Below are positions 57,001-64,000 of a stretch of DNA of 64,000 nucleotides, one piece after another. The notes below the pieces were generated by a model. The model made no database searches. It had not been told where the DNA came from and saw nothing but the letters and a program-made list of their open reading frames with translations. A program made the position numbers and the translations under genes. The DNA lies in NCBI RefSeq assembly GCF_001482405.1, contig NZ_LPXO01000010.1:1-64000 (forward strand), given 5' to 3'. Position 1 is the stretch's first letter. Every line of letters starts with the position of its first letter. The stretch is from Pseudoponticoccus marisrubri. GTDB taxonomy: Bacteria; Pseudomonadota; Alphaproteobacteria; Rhodobacterales; Rhodobacteraceae.

Positions 57001-58563
57001 TCAGGCCAGCGCGCCGATGACCGCGTCGGTGCGGGTGACGAGGGCGACGTTCTGCATGGCGTAGTCGATGCTGGCGCGGTGCCAGTCGGCATTCATGGTC
57101 GAGCAGCCATCCTCGGGGATGACCATGACATAGCCCTTGTCGGCGCCGGTGCGGGCGGTGTGCTCGATCGACATGTTGGTCCAGGCGCCGGTCTCGATCA
57201 GGATGTCGCGGCCTTCGGCGCGCAGCACCGTCTCGAGCGAGGTGCCCTCCCAGGCGCTCATGCGCATCTTCTCGACCACGTGGTCGCCGGGCTGGGGCTC
57301 CAACCCCTCGACAGGCGCGCCACCCCAGGTGCCGCGCACCAGCGCATTCTCGTCGATCACCCCTTCGAAAAGCGGCGCGTTCAGGGTGAAGCCCGGCGCG
57401 CCGGGATGGACGAGGAAATGCACGTGGATCACCGGCACGCCAAGCTCACGGCAGCGCGCCGCCAGCCGGGCGATATTGGCGATGGCGTTCTGCTCGCGGC
57501 AATGGGCCGGGCTGCCGGAGGCGGCAAAGGCGCCGCCCTCGATCACCACGTCGTTCTGCATGTCCTGGATGATCAGCGCGCAGCGCGATGCGTCCAGCCG
57601 CAGCGCCTCGTCGCCCCCCGATGGCGCTGGCGCGCGGGCGGGCGGACGGGCGCGCATGAAGGGCTCGCCCCGCGGGCCGATCTTTACCGGGATCGCGTAG
57701 ACGCTGGTCGAGGCCGCCACGTAGAGCGTGCGCCAGTCCGCCCCGCCCCAGTGCAGGTTGGCGGATTTCTCGGGGATCGCCACCTTGCCGATCAGCCGCC
57801 CCGACGGCGCATAGACCCAGAGCCCGCCGGGCGCGGTGACCCAGACATTGCCGGCCTGGTCGCATTTCATCCCGTCGGGCACGCCCTCTTTCAGGCTGTC
57901 GCGGATGCCGCTGGCAAAGATGCGCCCGTTGGACAGCCGGCCGCCCGCGCCCACGTCGTAGACGCGGATATTGGCCTGCTCGGTATCGTTGACATACAGC
58001 AGCGACTCGTCCGGCGAAAAGCACAGCCCGTTGGGCATGGTAAAGAGGTAGCGGTCCACGACCAGCTGCGGATCGTCGCCGGGGCGGTGGTTCGGGGGCA
58101 GGCGGAACACGCCCTGCCAGCCCAGATCGCGCGGGCGCTCGATGCCGAAGCCGGGCATGCGTCCGTACCACGGATCGGTGAACCAGACCGAGCCGTCGGA
58201 TTTCACCACGATGTCATTGGGCGAGTTCAGCTCGCGCCCCTCGAAATGCGAGGCCAGCACCTCGCGCGTGCCGTCCGGGCGAAAGCGCGTCACGCTCGAG
58301 GTGGAGTGCTCGCAGACCAGCAGGTTCAGATCGGCATCATAGGTCATGCCGTTGCCCTTGTGCGAGGGGCGCAGCACCTCGCGCACGCCGGACGTGTCCA
58401 GCCGCCGGCGCACGTCACCCGGCATGTCCGAGAACAGCAGGTAGTGATCGGTCGGATGCCAGATCGGGCCCTCGGTGAAGGTGAAGCCGGACCCGGCCTG
58501 CCGGACGGGGGCATGTTCGTCGATCAGGTCGCGGAACGCGGGGTCGAGCGCCTCATGTGCCAT
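57001..58563 (-). CDS. fusion of SMP-30/gluconolactonase and isochorismatase-like hydrolase
   Basis: A 520-residue two-domain protein. Residues 1-305 form an SMP-30-type beta-propeller lactonase with metal ligands in FTFTEGPIWH (Glu31), LNSPNDIVV (Asn) and FSPDESLLYVNDTEQ (Asp). After an Ala/Pro linker (RPPARAPAPSGG), residues 325-520 form an isochorismatase/cysteine hydrolase domain: Asp334 (IIQDMQND) and Lys432 (VVEKMRMSAWEGTS) of the Asp-Lys-Cys triad are present, but the nucleophile position reads TNMSIEHTAR, i.e. Ser465 instead of Cys. It is followed by the palindrome cluster and preceded, 11 bases away, by the metallohydrolase gene. A role in ring-opened lactone or amide breakdown is inferred. 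Confidence 0.9.
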   Translation of the reverse strand: MAHEALDPAFRDLIDEHAPVRQAGSGFTFTEGPIWHPTDHYLLFSDMPGDVRRRLDTSGVREVLRPSHKGNGMTYDADLNLLVCEHSTSSVTRFRPDGTREVLASHFEGRELNSPNDIVVKSDGSVWFTDPWYGRMPGFGIERPRDLGWQGVFRLPPNHRPGDDPQLVVDRYLFTMPNGLCFSPDESLLYVNDTEQANIRVYDVGAGGRLSNGRIFASGIRDSLKEGVPDGMKCDQAGNVWVTAPGGLWVYAPSGRLIGKVAIPEKSANLHWGGADWRTLYVAASTSVYAIPVKIGPRGEPFMRARPPARAPAPSGGDEALRLDASRCALIIQDMQNDVVIEGGAFAASGSPAHCREQNAIANIARLAARCRELGVPVIHVHFLVHPGAPGFTLNAPLFEGVIDENALVRGTWGGAPVEGLEPQPGDHVVEKMRMSAWEGTSLETVLRAEGRDILIETGAWTNMSIEHTARTGADKGYVMVIPEDGCSTMNADWHRASIDYAMQNVALVTRTDAVIGALA

Positions 58564-58574
58564 CTGCGTCCTCC

Positions 58575-59426
58575 TCAGGCCGGGAACCAGTCGCGGCGCG
58601 GCACCGACTGCACCACCGGGCCGGGGATCTCCATGCCCAGCCGGCCGGTGACCCGGCCCTGCTCGACCCGGGCGGGCGCATCATGAATGGGCAGCAGGAA
58701 TTTCGCGCCGGAATACATCAGCTTGCGGATCGCGCCCTTCTCCATCCGCTTGGAGTTCCCGTGATTGCCGGTGACCTGGTATTCCTCGGGGCCGAAGGTG
58801 CGGACGGGCTCGATGATCTGGTCGTTGAAATCGTAGATCACGTCGCCGCAGATCGTCGCGCGGCCCTCGTCTGTGTCCACATGCACGTTCATCGAGCCCT
58901 CGGTATGCGCGCCCGCCTCTTCGAGATAGACCCCGGGGATCAGCTCCACCGGCCCCGAGATCGCCAGATCCTCCAGCCGCAGCGCGCCGGGGTGGTGCAG
59001 CCGCTCGACAAGGTGGATGATGTCGGGCTTGGGATATTGCGGGTGCATCAGCCCCGAGACGGAATATTCCAGCTCGCGCCGGTTGATGACCACGGTGGTG
59101 TTCATCGGGAAATGGTCGTCCTTGCCGGCATGGTCGATATGCAGGTGCGTGTGCAGCACGTAGCGCACGTCGCCCGGCTTGACCCCGTGATTGGCCAGCT
59201 GGCGTTCGATCATGTTCTCGTGGAACTGCAACCCGCGCATGCCCAGCGTTTCCATGATGGCATTGTCGCGATAGCCGGTGTCCACGACGATGGGATAGGT
59301 CCCGCCGAGGATCAGGAAGCCGTAGACCGGCACGCGGCGGGTGCGCCCGCAATCCCGGCCGAGCACGAGAAAGCTGCTCTCCAGCTCGATATCCCCGTAG
59401 TCGAGTATCTTGATTTCCAGTCCCAT
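58575..59426 (-). CDS. metallo-beta-lactamase-fold hydrolase, AHL-lactonase-like
   Basis: A 283-residue zinc hydrolase. Motif HTHLHIDHAGKDD (HxHxDH) near residue 111, a second histidine in GAHTEGSMNVHV, an Asp in ICGDVIYDFND and a final His in LPIHDAPA match the N-acyl-homoserine lactonase branch. The second of two adjacent ATGs (59426) has better spacing to a GGAGG site. As a member of the catabolic operon it may open a lactone intermediate rather than act on signals. Confidence 0.85.
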   Translation of the reverse strand: MGLEIKILDYGDIELESSFLVLGRDCGRTRRVPVYGFLILGGTYPIVVDTGYRDNAIMETLGMRGLQFHENMIERQLANHGVKPGDVRYVLHTHLHIDHAGKDDHFPMNTTVVINRRELEYSVSGLMHPQYPKPDIIHLVERLHHPGALRLEDLAISGPVELIPGVYLEEAGAHTEGSMNVHVDTDEGRATICGDVIYDFNDQIIEPVRTFGPEEYQVTGNHGNSKRMEKGAIRKLMYSGAKFLLPIHDAPARVEQGRVTGRLGMEIPGPVVQSVPRRDWFPA

Positions 59427-59439
59427 CATGTCCTCCCCT

Positions 59440-60321
59440 TCAGGTCAGCCGGTAGACCCGGCATGCCGTATCGTTGAAAATGGCCTGCCGCTCGGCCGCG
59501 CTCAGACCGCCCGCGGCGGCGCGGTGCGCCGCGATCAGGGCGTCGTAGCCGGTCCAGAGCTTCTCGATGGGGAAATTCGATCCCCAGAGGCAGCGCTCGG
59601 CCCCGAACAGCGTGACCGTCTCGGTGGTCAGCCAGGCGATCAGCTCGGGATCCAGCCGGTGCTGGAAGGTGCCGAAGCCCGAGAGCTTGCTGACCACGTT
59701 GGGCCGCGCGGCCAGCTGCGCCATCGCGTCCCGCCAAGCTGCGCGGCCGGGCTCGGAGGTATCCTCCAGCATGCCGGCATGTTGCAGCACGAAGGTCACG
59801 TCCGGGCAGGCCGCGGCCAGCTCGGCGGCACCGTCCATCTGCCCGGCAAAGACCTGCAGGTCGAAGACCAACCCGTATTCGGCCAGCCGCCCGATATTGC
59901 GCTGCACCCGTGGATCGCAGCACAGGTCGGGATCGCTGGCAAAGCGGTACTCGGGCACCGCGTGCCAGTGGAATTGCTGGCGGATGCCGCGCAGATGCGG
60001 GAAGCGCATCAGCCGGTCCAGCGCCGGGCGCACATCCTCGGCCGTCATGTCGGCATAGGCCACGATGCCATGCGGCCAGCCGGTCTCGACGATCTGCCCC
60101 TCGATCCACTCGGCCTCGTCCTCGGCGCGGTCGACCGGCCAGTTGGCCTGGACGTAGACCGCCCGGTCGACGCCCGAGCCCGCGATGTCTGCCAAGTATT
60201 CGTGGATCGGGTAGTCGCGGCGGATCGCCTCGTAGGGGCCGAAGATGCGCGGCTGCATCGGGCCCGTGAGCCAGGGCAGGTCGTCCTGCCGCCAGACGTG
60301 GAAATGCGCATCGACGGTCAC
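59440..60321 (-). CDS. amidohydrolase-2 family (2-pyrone-4,6-dicarboxylate lactonase-like)
   Basis: A 293-residue TIM-barrel metal-dependent hydrolase. Seen: VDAHFHVWRQDDLPWL (HxH with trailing W), IRQQFHWHAVPEYRF, LQHAGMLED and WGSNFPIEKLW (the C-terminal Asp/Asn region reads GSNFP, as in relatives acting on lactones and fucono-1,5-lactone). The start is a GTG at 60321 that overlaps the stop codon of the upstream vWA gene (GTGA). Confidence 0.87.
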   Translation of the reverse strand: MTVDAHFHVWRQDDLPWLTGPMQPRIFGPYEAIRRDYPIHEYLADIAGSGVDRAVYVQANWPVDRAEDEAEWIEGQIVETGWPHGIVAYADMTAEDVRPALDRLMRFPHLRGIRQQFHWHAVPEYRFASDPDLCCDPRVQRNIGRLAEYGLVFDLQVFAGQMDGAAELAAACPDVTFVLQHAGMLEDTSEPGRAAWRDAMAQLAARPNVVSKLSGFGTFQHRLDPELIAWLTTETVTLFGAERCLWGSNFPIEKLWTGYDALIAAHRAAAGGLSAAERQAIFNDTACRVYRLT

Positions 60322-61415
60322 GGCCGGGCCCCTTTCGAGAAGTCGAGGATCTCGGCCGCCAGCGCGGGCGGCGTGTGGCCCGCGCCCAGCCGGTCGAGCA
60401 TGGGCAGGATCGCCCGCATCGCGCCGGTCTCGGGCCGATAGGCGGGATCGGCCGCCAGCGGCGACAGCCACAGCACCGACCAGGCCAGCGCGGACAGGCG
60501 CATCATCGCCGCGGTCAGCGCTTCGGGCCCGCCGCGTTCCAGCCCGTCCGAGACGACGATCACCAGCGCGCCGCGGGCATGGGCGGCAAAGCGCGGCACC
60601 GACAGGAACATGGCCAGCGCCTCGCCCAGCCGCGTGCCGCCATCCCAGTCCGCCACCAGACCCGAGGCCAGCATCAGCGCCTGGTCGCGGTTGCGATGGC
60701 GCAGCGCGCGGGTGACCCGGGTCAACCGCGTGCCGAGGGTAAAGCATTCGGCCCGCTCGGCGCCCTGCACCAGCGCATGGGCCAGCCGCAGCGCGCCGTC
60801 GGTGCTGTCCTTCATGCTGCCCGAGACGTCGATCAGCAGCAGCACCCGGCGCTGGCGGGCCAGCCGTCGCCGCGTCGGCAGGCGGGTGACCTCGCCGTCA
60901 CGGCGCAGCATCTCGCGGAAGGTGCGCCGCGCATCGGCCAGCCGCCCCTTGCCCGGCGCCATCCGGCGCGAGCGACGCCGGGGCAGATGGGACGGCAGCG
61001 CCCGGCGAAAGCGGCGCAGCACCGCATCCTCGTCCCCCGCGGCCAGCTCGCGCGCGAAGAGCCGCTCGGCCGCCGTCGCCTCGCCGCCCGAGGGATCCTC
61101 GTCCTCGGGGAGGATCTGCTCTTCGAGCCCGGCCGCGTCATAGCTCGCGGGCAGCTCTTCGGGCTCGCCCGCGGCGGGGGCCGGCAGGGCGCGCCCCAGA
61201 AAGACCATGTCGAACACCGCATCGAACATCTCGGCCCGCTCGGGGCCCGGGCCATAGACCGCGTGGGCGGCGCGGCGGATGTCACCGATCGCGCGCGGAC
61301 CCAGCAGGCCCACGGCGGCGAGGAAGGTCTCGGTCCGGTCGGGCGAGGCCGGGTAGCCCGCCGCCCGCAACGCCTGCGGGAAGGCCAGGAAGGGGTCGAG
61401 CGCGCGCGGGATCAT
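60318..61415 (-). CDS. CoxE-like von Willebrand factor A protein
   Basis: A 365-residue protein of the CoxE/vWA_CoxE family, which works with a MoxR-type ATPase in metal-centre maturation of molybdenum hydroxylases. The vWA domain (residues 190-365) has the MIDAS motif LLLIDVSGSMKDS, the Thr in WDGGTRLGEALAMFL and VIVVSDGLERGGPEAL. The N-terminal half is charged (LPEDEDPSGGEATAAERLFA). It overlaps moxR upstream by ATGA. Confidence 0.9.
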   Translation of the reverse strand: MIPRALDPFLAFPQALRAAGYPASPDRTETFLAAVGLLGPRAIGDIRRAAHAVYGPGPERAEMFDAVFDMVFLGRALPAPAAGEPEELPASYDAAGLEEQILPEDEDPSGGEATAAERLFARELAAGDEDAVLRRFRRALPSHLPRRRSRRMAPGKGRLADARRTFREMLRRDGEVTRLPTRRRLARQRRVLLLIDVSGSMKDSTDGALRLAHALVQGAERAECFTLGTRLTRVTRALRHRNRDQALMLASGLVADWDGGTRLGEALAMFLSVPRFAAHARGALVIVVSDGLERGGPEALTAAMMRLSALAWSVLWLSPLAADPAYRPETGAMRAILPMLDRLGAGHTPPALAAEILDFSKGARP

Positions 61416-62293
61416 GCCACCCCCTCGGCCAGCAGCGCCTCGAGCCGCGGCGCGATATAGTCGAGATCGTCCTGATCCTTGAGCACCACCCCGATGGCGC
61501 GGGCAAAGGCGCGCGGCCAGGCCACGCCCTGGCTGTTGAGCAGCGTCGCCGCCTCGGCCCATTCCACCGTCTCGGCCACGCCGGGCGGCTTGGCCAGCGG
61601 CTTGGCCCGCAGCGCGCCCACGGCCCGCACCACGCGGCGCGCGGTGTCCTCGGCCACGGTCGAGGCGCGCATGGTCACGATCCGCGCCTCGAGCGCCGGG
61701 TCGGGATAGTCGATCCAGTGATATATGCAGCGTCGCCGCAGCGCCTCGTGCAGCTCGCGCGTGCGGTTCGAGGTCAGCACCACGATGGGCGGCGTGCCGG
61801 CGCGCACGGTGCCGCGCTCGGGGATGGACAGGGTGAAATCCGACAGGAATTCCAGCAGGAAGGCCTCGAACTCGTGATCGGCGCGGTCGATCTCGTCGAT
61901 CAGCAGCACCCGGTCGCGCGGCGCCTCGAGCGCCTGCAGGATCGGCCGGGCGATCAGGAAGCGGTCCTCGTAGAGATTGACGTACTCGTCCCCCGCCTGC
62001 CGGATCGCCAGCATCTGCCGGGGAAAGTTCCACTCGTACATGGCCGCGGCCGCGTCGATCCCCTCGTAGCATTGCAGGCGCACCAGCTCGCGCCCCAGCA
62101 CCGAGGCGATGGCCTTGGCGGCCTCGGTCTTGCCGACGCCGGGCGCGCCTTCCAGCAGCAGAGGCTTGCCCAGCGCAAGCGCAAGGTAGGCGGCCGTGGC
62201 CAGCCCCTCGTCGGCGATGTACTGGGCATCGCCCATGGCGCGGGCTAGCGGATCGGGCCCGTCGATGCCCTGTATCTCGCGCCGCACCGCCAT
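61412..62293 (-). CDS. MoxR-type AAA+ ATPase (CoxD-like)
   Basis: A 293-residue AAA+ ATPase. Walker A LLEGAPGVGKTEAAKAIA, Walker B RVLLIDEIDRADHEFEAFLL, sensor 1 VVLTSNRTREL and the arginine region LRRRCIYHWIDYPDP are visible. In CO dehydrogenase clusters the equivalent CoxD acts with CoxE on the Mo-Cu site; here it most likely matures the molybdenum hydroxylase encoded directly upstream. Its ATG overlaps that gene's stop codon by TGATG. Confidence 0.92.
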   Translation of the reverse strand: MAVRREIQGIDGPDPLARAMGDAQYIADEGLATAAYLALALGKPLLLEGAPGVGKTEAAKAIASVLGRELVRLQCYEGIDAAAAMYEWNFPRQMLAIRQAGDEYVNLYEDRFLIARPILQALEAPRDRVLLIDEIDRADHEFEAFLLEFLSDFTLSIPERGTVRAGTPPIVVLTSNRTRELHEALRRRCIYHWIDYPDPALEARIVTMRASTVAEDTARRVVRAVGALRAKPLAKPPGVAETVEWAEAATLLNSQGVAWPRAFARAIGVVLKDQDDLDYIAPRLEALLAEGVA

Positions 62294-63315
62294 CAGAGCG
62301 CCTGCCGCGGCCGCGCCCCGCCCTGCGCCTGCAGGCCGCGCAGCACCTTCTCCGGGGTCACGGGCAATTCGTCGATGCGCACGCCGACGGCGTCGTAGAC
62401 CGCGTTCACCACCGCGGGCAGGACGGGGTTGGCGCACATCTCGCCCGGGCCCTTGCCGCCATAGGGGCCGTCCTCGGCCGGGCGTTCGAGGATCGAGATA
62501 TGGTGCGGCGCGAGGTCTCCGGGCCCCGGCATGAGGTAGGTGTTGAAATCCTCGGGACCGTGATCGCGCGACGGGTAATAGGGCTCGGTCGTCTCCCATG
62601 CCGCGTGGCTCATCCCCATCCACGCGCCGCCGCGCAGCTGCTGCTCCACCAGCTTGGGGTTCAGCGCGCGGCCGACCTCGTAGGCCGATTGCATGTCGGT
62701 CACCGTGACCTCGCCGGTCTCGTCGTCGACCTCGACCGTGACCAGCATGGCGGCATGGGCAAAGGTGGTGACGGGCGACATCTCGCCCGTCTCGGGATCG
62801 ACCTCCGACAGCGGGATCAGGAAGATGCCGCGCCCCGCGATGGTGCGGCCCTGCCGGAACTGCGCCGCTTGCGCCGCGGCCATGGTGGTGATCGTGCGCG
62901 ACGGCGCGCCCTTCACGTGGATATTGCCGCGGCCGTCGGTCACGAGGTCGCCGGCGTCGACCTCCAGTTCCTCGGCGGCGGCCTCGAGCATGACCTGCCG
63001 GGCCTCCTCGCTGGCGCGGATCACCGCGTTGCCCATCCGGTGCGTGCCGCGCGACGCGAAAGAGCCCATGTCATGCGGGCCGGTATCGCTGTCGGCGGTG
63101 TCGACATAGACATCCTCGATCGGCACGCCCAGCGTCTCGGCCGCGATCTGGCGGGTAACGGATTTCATCCCCTGGCCCAGGTCGATAGCCGACAGCGCCA
63201 CGGTGAACTTGCCGTCGGGGTTGGAATGCACCAGCGCCTGGCTGGGATCGCCGCCAAGGTTCATGCCGATGGGATAGTTGATCGCCGCGAAGCCGCGGCC
63301 GCGATGCACGGTCAT
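62293..63315 (-). CDS. molybdenum hydroxylase large subunit, C-terminal half (separate gene)
   Basis: A 340-residue protein equal to the second half of a xanthine dehydrogenase-family molybdopterin subunit: RGRGFAAINYPIGMNLGGDP, SAIDLGQGMKSVTRQIAAET, DTADSDTGPHDMGSFASRGT, MQSAYEVGRALNPKLVEQQL and the catalytic-Glu region reading YGGKGPGEMCANPVLPAVVNA. The start at 63315 has a perfect GGAGG five bases upstream and shares one base with the stop of the N-terminal half (TGATG), so both halves are likely made together and assemble. A comparable split is known in nicotinate dehydrogenase of Eubacterium barkeri. Confidence 0.85.
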   Translation of the reverse strand: MTVHRGRGFAAINYPIGMNLGGDPSQALVHSNPDGKFTVALSAIDLGQGMKSVTRQIAAETLGVPIEDVYVDTADSDTGPHDMGSFASRGTHRMGNAVIRASEEARQVMLEAAAEELEVDAGDLVTDGRGNIHVKGAPSRTITTMAAAQAAQFRQGRTIAGRGIFLIPLSEVDPETGEMSPVTTFAHAAMLVTVEVDDETGEVTVTDMQSAYEVGRALNPKLVEQQLRGGAWMGMSHAAWETTEPYYPSRDHGPEDFNTYLMPGPGDLAPHHISILERPAEDGPYGGKGPGEMCANPVLPAVVNAVYDAVGVRIDELPVTPEKVLRGLQAQGGARPRQAL

Positions 63316-64000
63316 CAGCGCCTCCGGAAGCCGGACAGGGAGGAAAAACGCATCGCCCCGCTGCGCGCCGGCTTCTTTGTCGCTTGCTCGGGCGCAGGCT
63401 CGGGCCGCGCGGACGCGGACGGGGCCGGCTGGGACGGGGCGGGCGGCGAGGGCCGGGACGCCGCCGGGGGCGGGCTGGCCGGGCGCGGCGGCGGCGCGGT
63501 GGTGGGCGGGCTGTCGCCGCCCCCCTTGCGGGCATAGCTGGTGGCGGTGAACCCCTCGACCCGGCCCTCCTGATCGGTGGCGGTGTGGCGCGGCAGCTCG
63601 GCCCGGGCGCCGCCGCCGTCGCGCAGCGACGAGGCCGCCTTCATCTGCGGCGACAGCGTGACGCCCGCCTTCTCGGCCACGACCTGCGCGCATTCGATCA
63701 GCGCACAGTTCTTGGCCAGCCGCCGATGCGCCTTCATGTCGCCGTCACGATAGGCGTTGAGGATGCGTAGCTCCACGGGGTTGAGCCCCACCGTCTCGGC
63801 CACCTTGTCCATATGCGCCTCGATCGCGAAATCGACCCCGGTGATGCCGAAGCCGCGCATCGCCGTGGCCGGCGTGCGGTTGGTGTAGACGCAGTAGACA
63901 TCGGCATGGACGTTGGGGATCGTGTAGGGCCCGGGCAGGTGCCCCACCCCCTTGATGATCGCGTAGGAGGACAGCCGCGTATAGGCGCCGGCATCGAAAT
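63315..64000 (-). CDS. molybdenum hydroxylase large subunit, N-terminal half (partial at window edge)
   Basis: The gene continues beyond the window. The visible part encodes FDAGAYTRLSSYAIIKGVGH, HADVYCVYTNRTPATAMRGF and ITGVDFAIEAHMDKVAETVG, typical of the first molybdopterin-binding domain (including the A-M-R-G-F-G loop). After residue block VVAEKAGVTLSPQMKAASSL it does not go on into the second domain but into about 70 Pro/Ala/Ser-rich residues (GGGDSPPTTAPPPRP, then more) ending SSLSGFRRR. The tail is encoded by very GC-rich low-complexity DNA (63390-63520). The substrate is unknown; neighbours suggest an N-heterocycle or aldehyde. Confidence 0.8.
   Translation of the reverse strand, partial: FDAGAYTRLSSYAIIKGVGHLPGPYTIPNVHADVYCVYTNRTPATAMRGFGITGVDFAIEAHMDKVAETVGLNPVELRILNAYRDGDMKAHRRLAKNCALIECAQVVAEKAGVTLSPQMKAASSLRDGGGARAELPRHTATDQEGRVEGFTATSYARKGGGDSPPTTAPPPRPASPPPAASRPSPPAPSQPAPSASARPEPAPEQATKKPARSGAMRFSSLSGFRRR

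Noticed and set aside
63300-63330. Simple frameshift mutation in the molybdenum hydroxylase gene
   Set aside because: The second half has its own GGAGG site and a TGATG overlap like the next gene junction at 62293, so a true split is more likely, though a sequence error upstream is not excluded.

Overview
The window is high-GC DNA from an alphaproteobacterium, most likely Rhodobacterales (Paracoccaceae/Roseobacteraceae type). The evidence is the class II B12-dependent ribonucleotide reductase, the short-form HisG with HisZ and HisS in overlapping genes, a DUF1489 protein, the order tolQ-tolR-tolA-tolB-pal-cpoB-tilS-ftsH, and many ATGA/TGATG gene overlaps.

Layout. 1-5000 is accessory DNA: a truncated rhomboid protease gene, five genes of unknown function and long stretches without genes that hold hairpins and palindromes. 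5400-9100 has nrdJ, a DUF1489 gene and an acetyltransferase. 9150-17600 has an outer-membrane barrel protein, ydcF, a YghU-like glutathione transferase, an ABC1/UbiB kinase, the hisS-hisZ-hisG operon, slyX and a lipoprotein. 17690-22300 has dnaE and glsA. 22500-32800 is a purine salvage and oxidation unit: xdhA, xdhB, xdhC, a BMP-type nucleoside ABC transporter and, within it, a voltage-gated K+ channel gene. 32800-38700 has mixed small genes (vWA, pilus N-domain, HWE kinase, CBS, aldo/keto reductase, nitroreductase, class III CoA-transferase). 38700-42900 has the lhr-pdeM DNA repair pair, a thioesterase and a SRPBCC protein. 42950-46800 is one-carbon metabolism (folD, chorismate mutase, fhs) plus a MOSC protein. 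46950-56630 is ftsH, tilS and the complete Tol-Pal envelope operon. 57000-64000 looks like a catabolic operon: a split molybdenum hydroxylase large subunit (running off the edge), its MoxR/CoxE maturation pair, an amidohydrolase, a metallo-beta-lactamase-fold hydrolase and a lactonase/isochorismatase fusion.

Most notable. (1) nrdJ carries an in-frame 74-codon segment encoding an intact Cro/CI-type helix-turn-helix between the catalytic barrel and the C-terminal part. The segment has lower GC and different codon use, and an identical 8-bp sequence lies at its two ends exactly 222 bp apart. (2) xdhB contains, in frame, a copy of an interspersed palindromic repeat that is otherwise intergenic in this window, with a 9-bp direct repeat 126 bp apart. 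Together these suggest that small elements insert in frame into housekeeping proteins here, comparable in outcome to the Rickettsia palindromic elements. (3) The molybdenum hydroxylase large subunit is split into two translationally coupled genes. (4) The isochorismatase half of the SMP-30 fusion has serine where the family has its catalytic cysteine. (5) A secreted free-standing copy of the TolA C-terminal domain sits between tolA and tolB. (6) Several families of intergenic palindromes are scattered through the window. No rRNA, tRNA, CRISPR array or intact insertion sequence was recognised.
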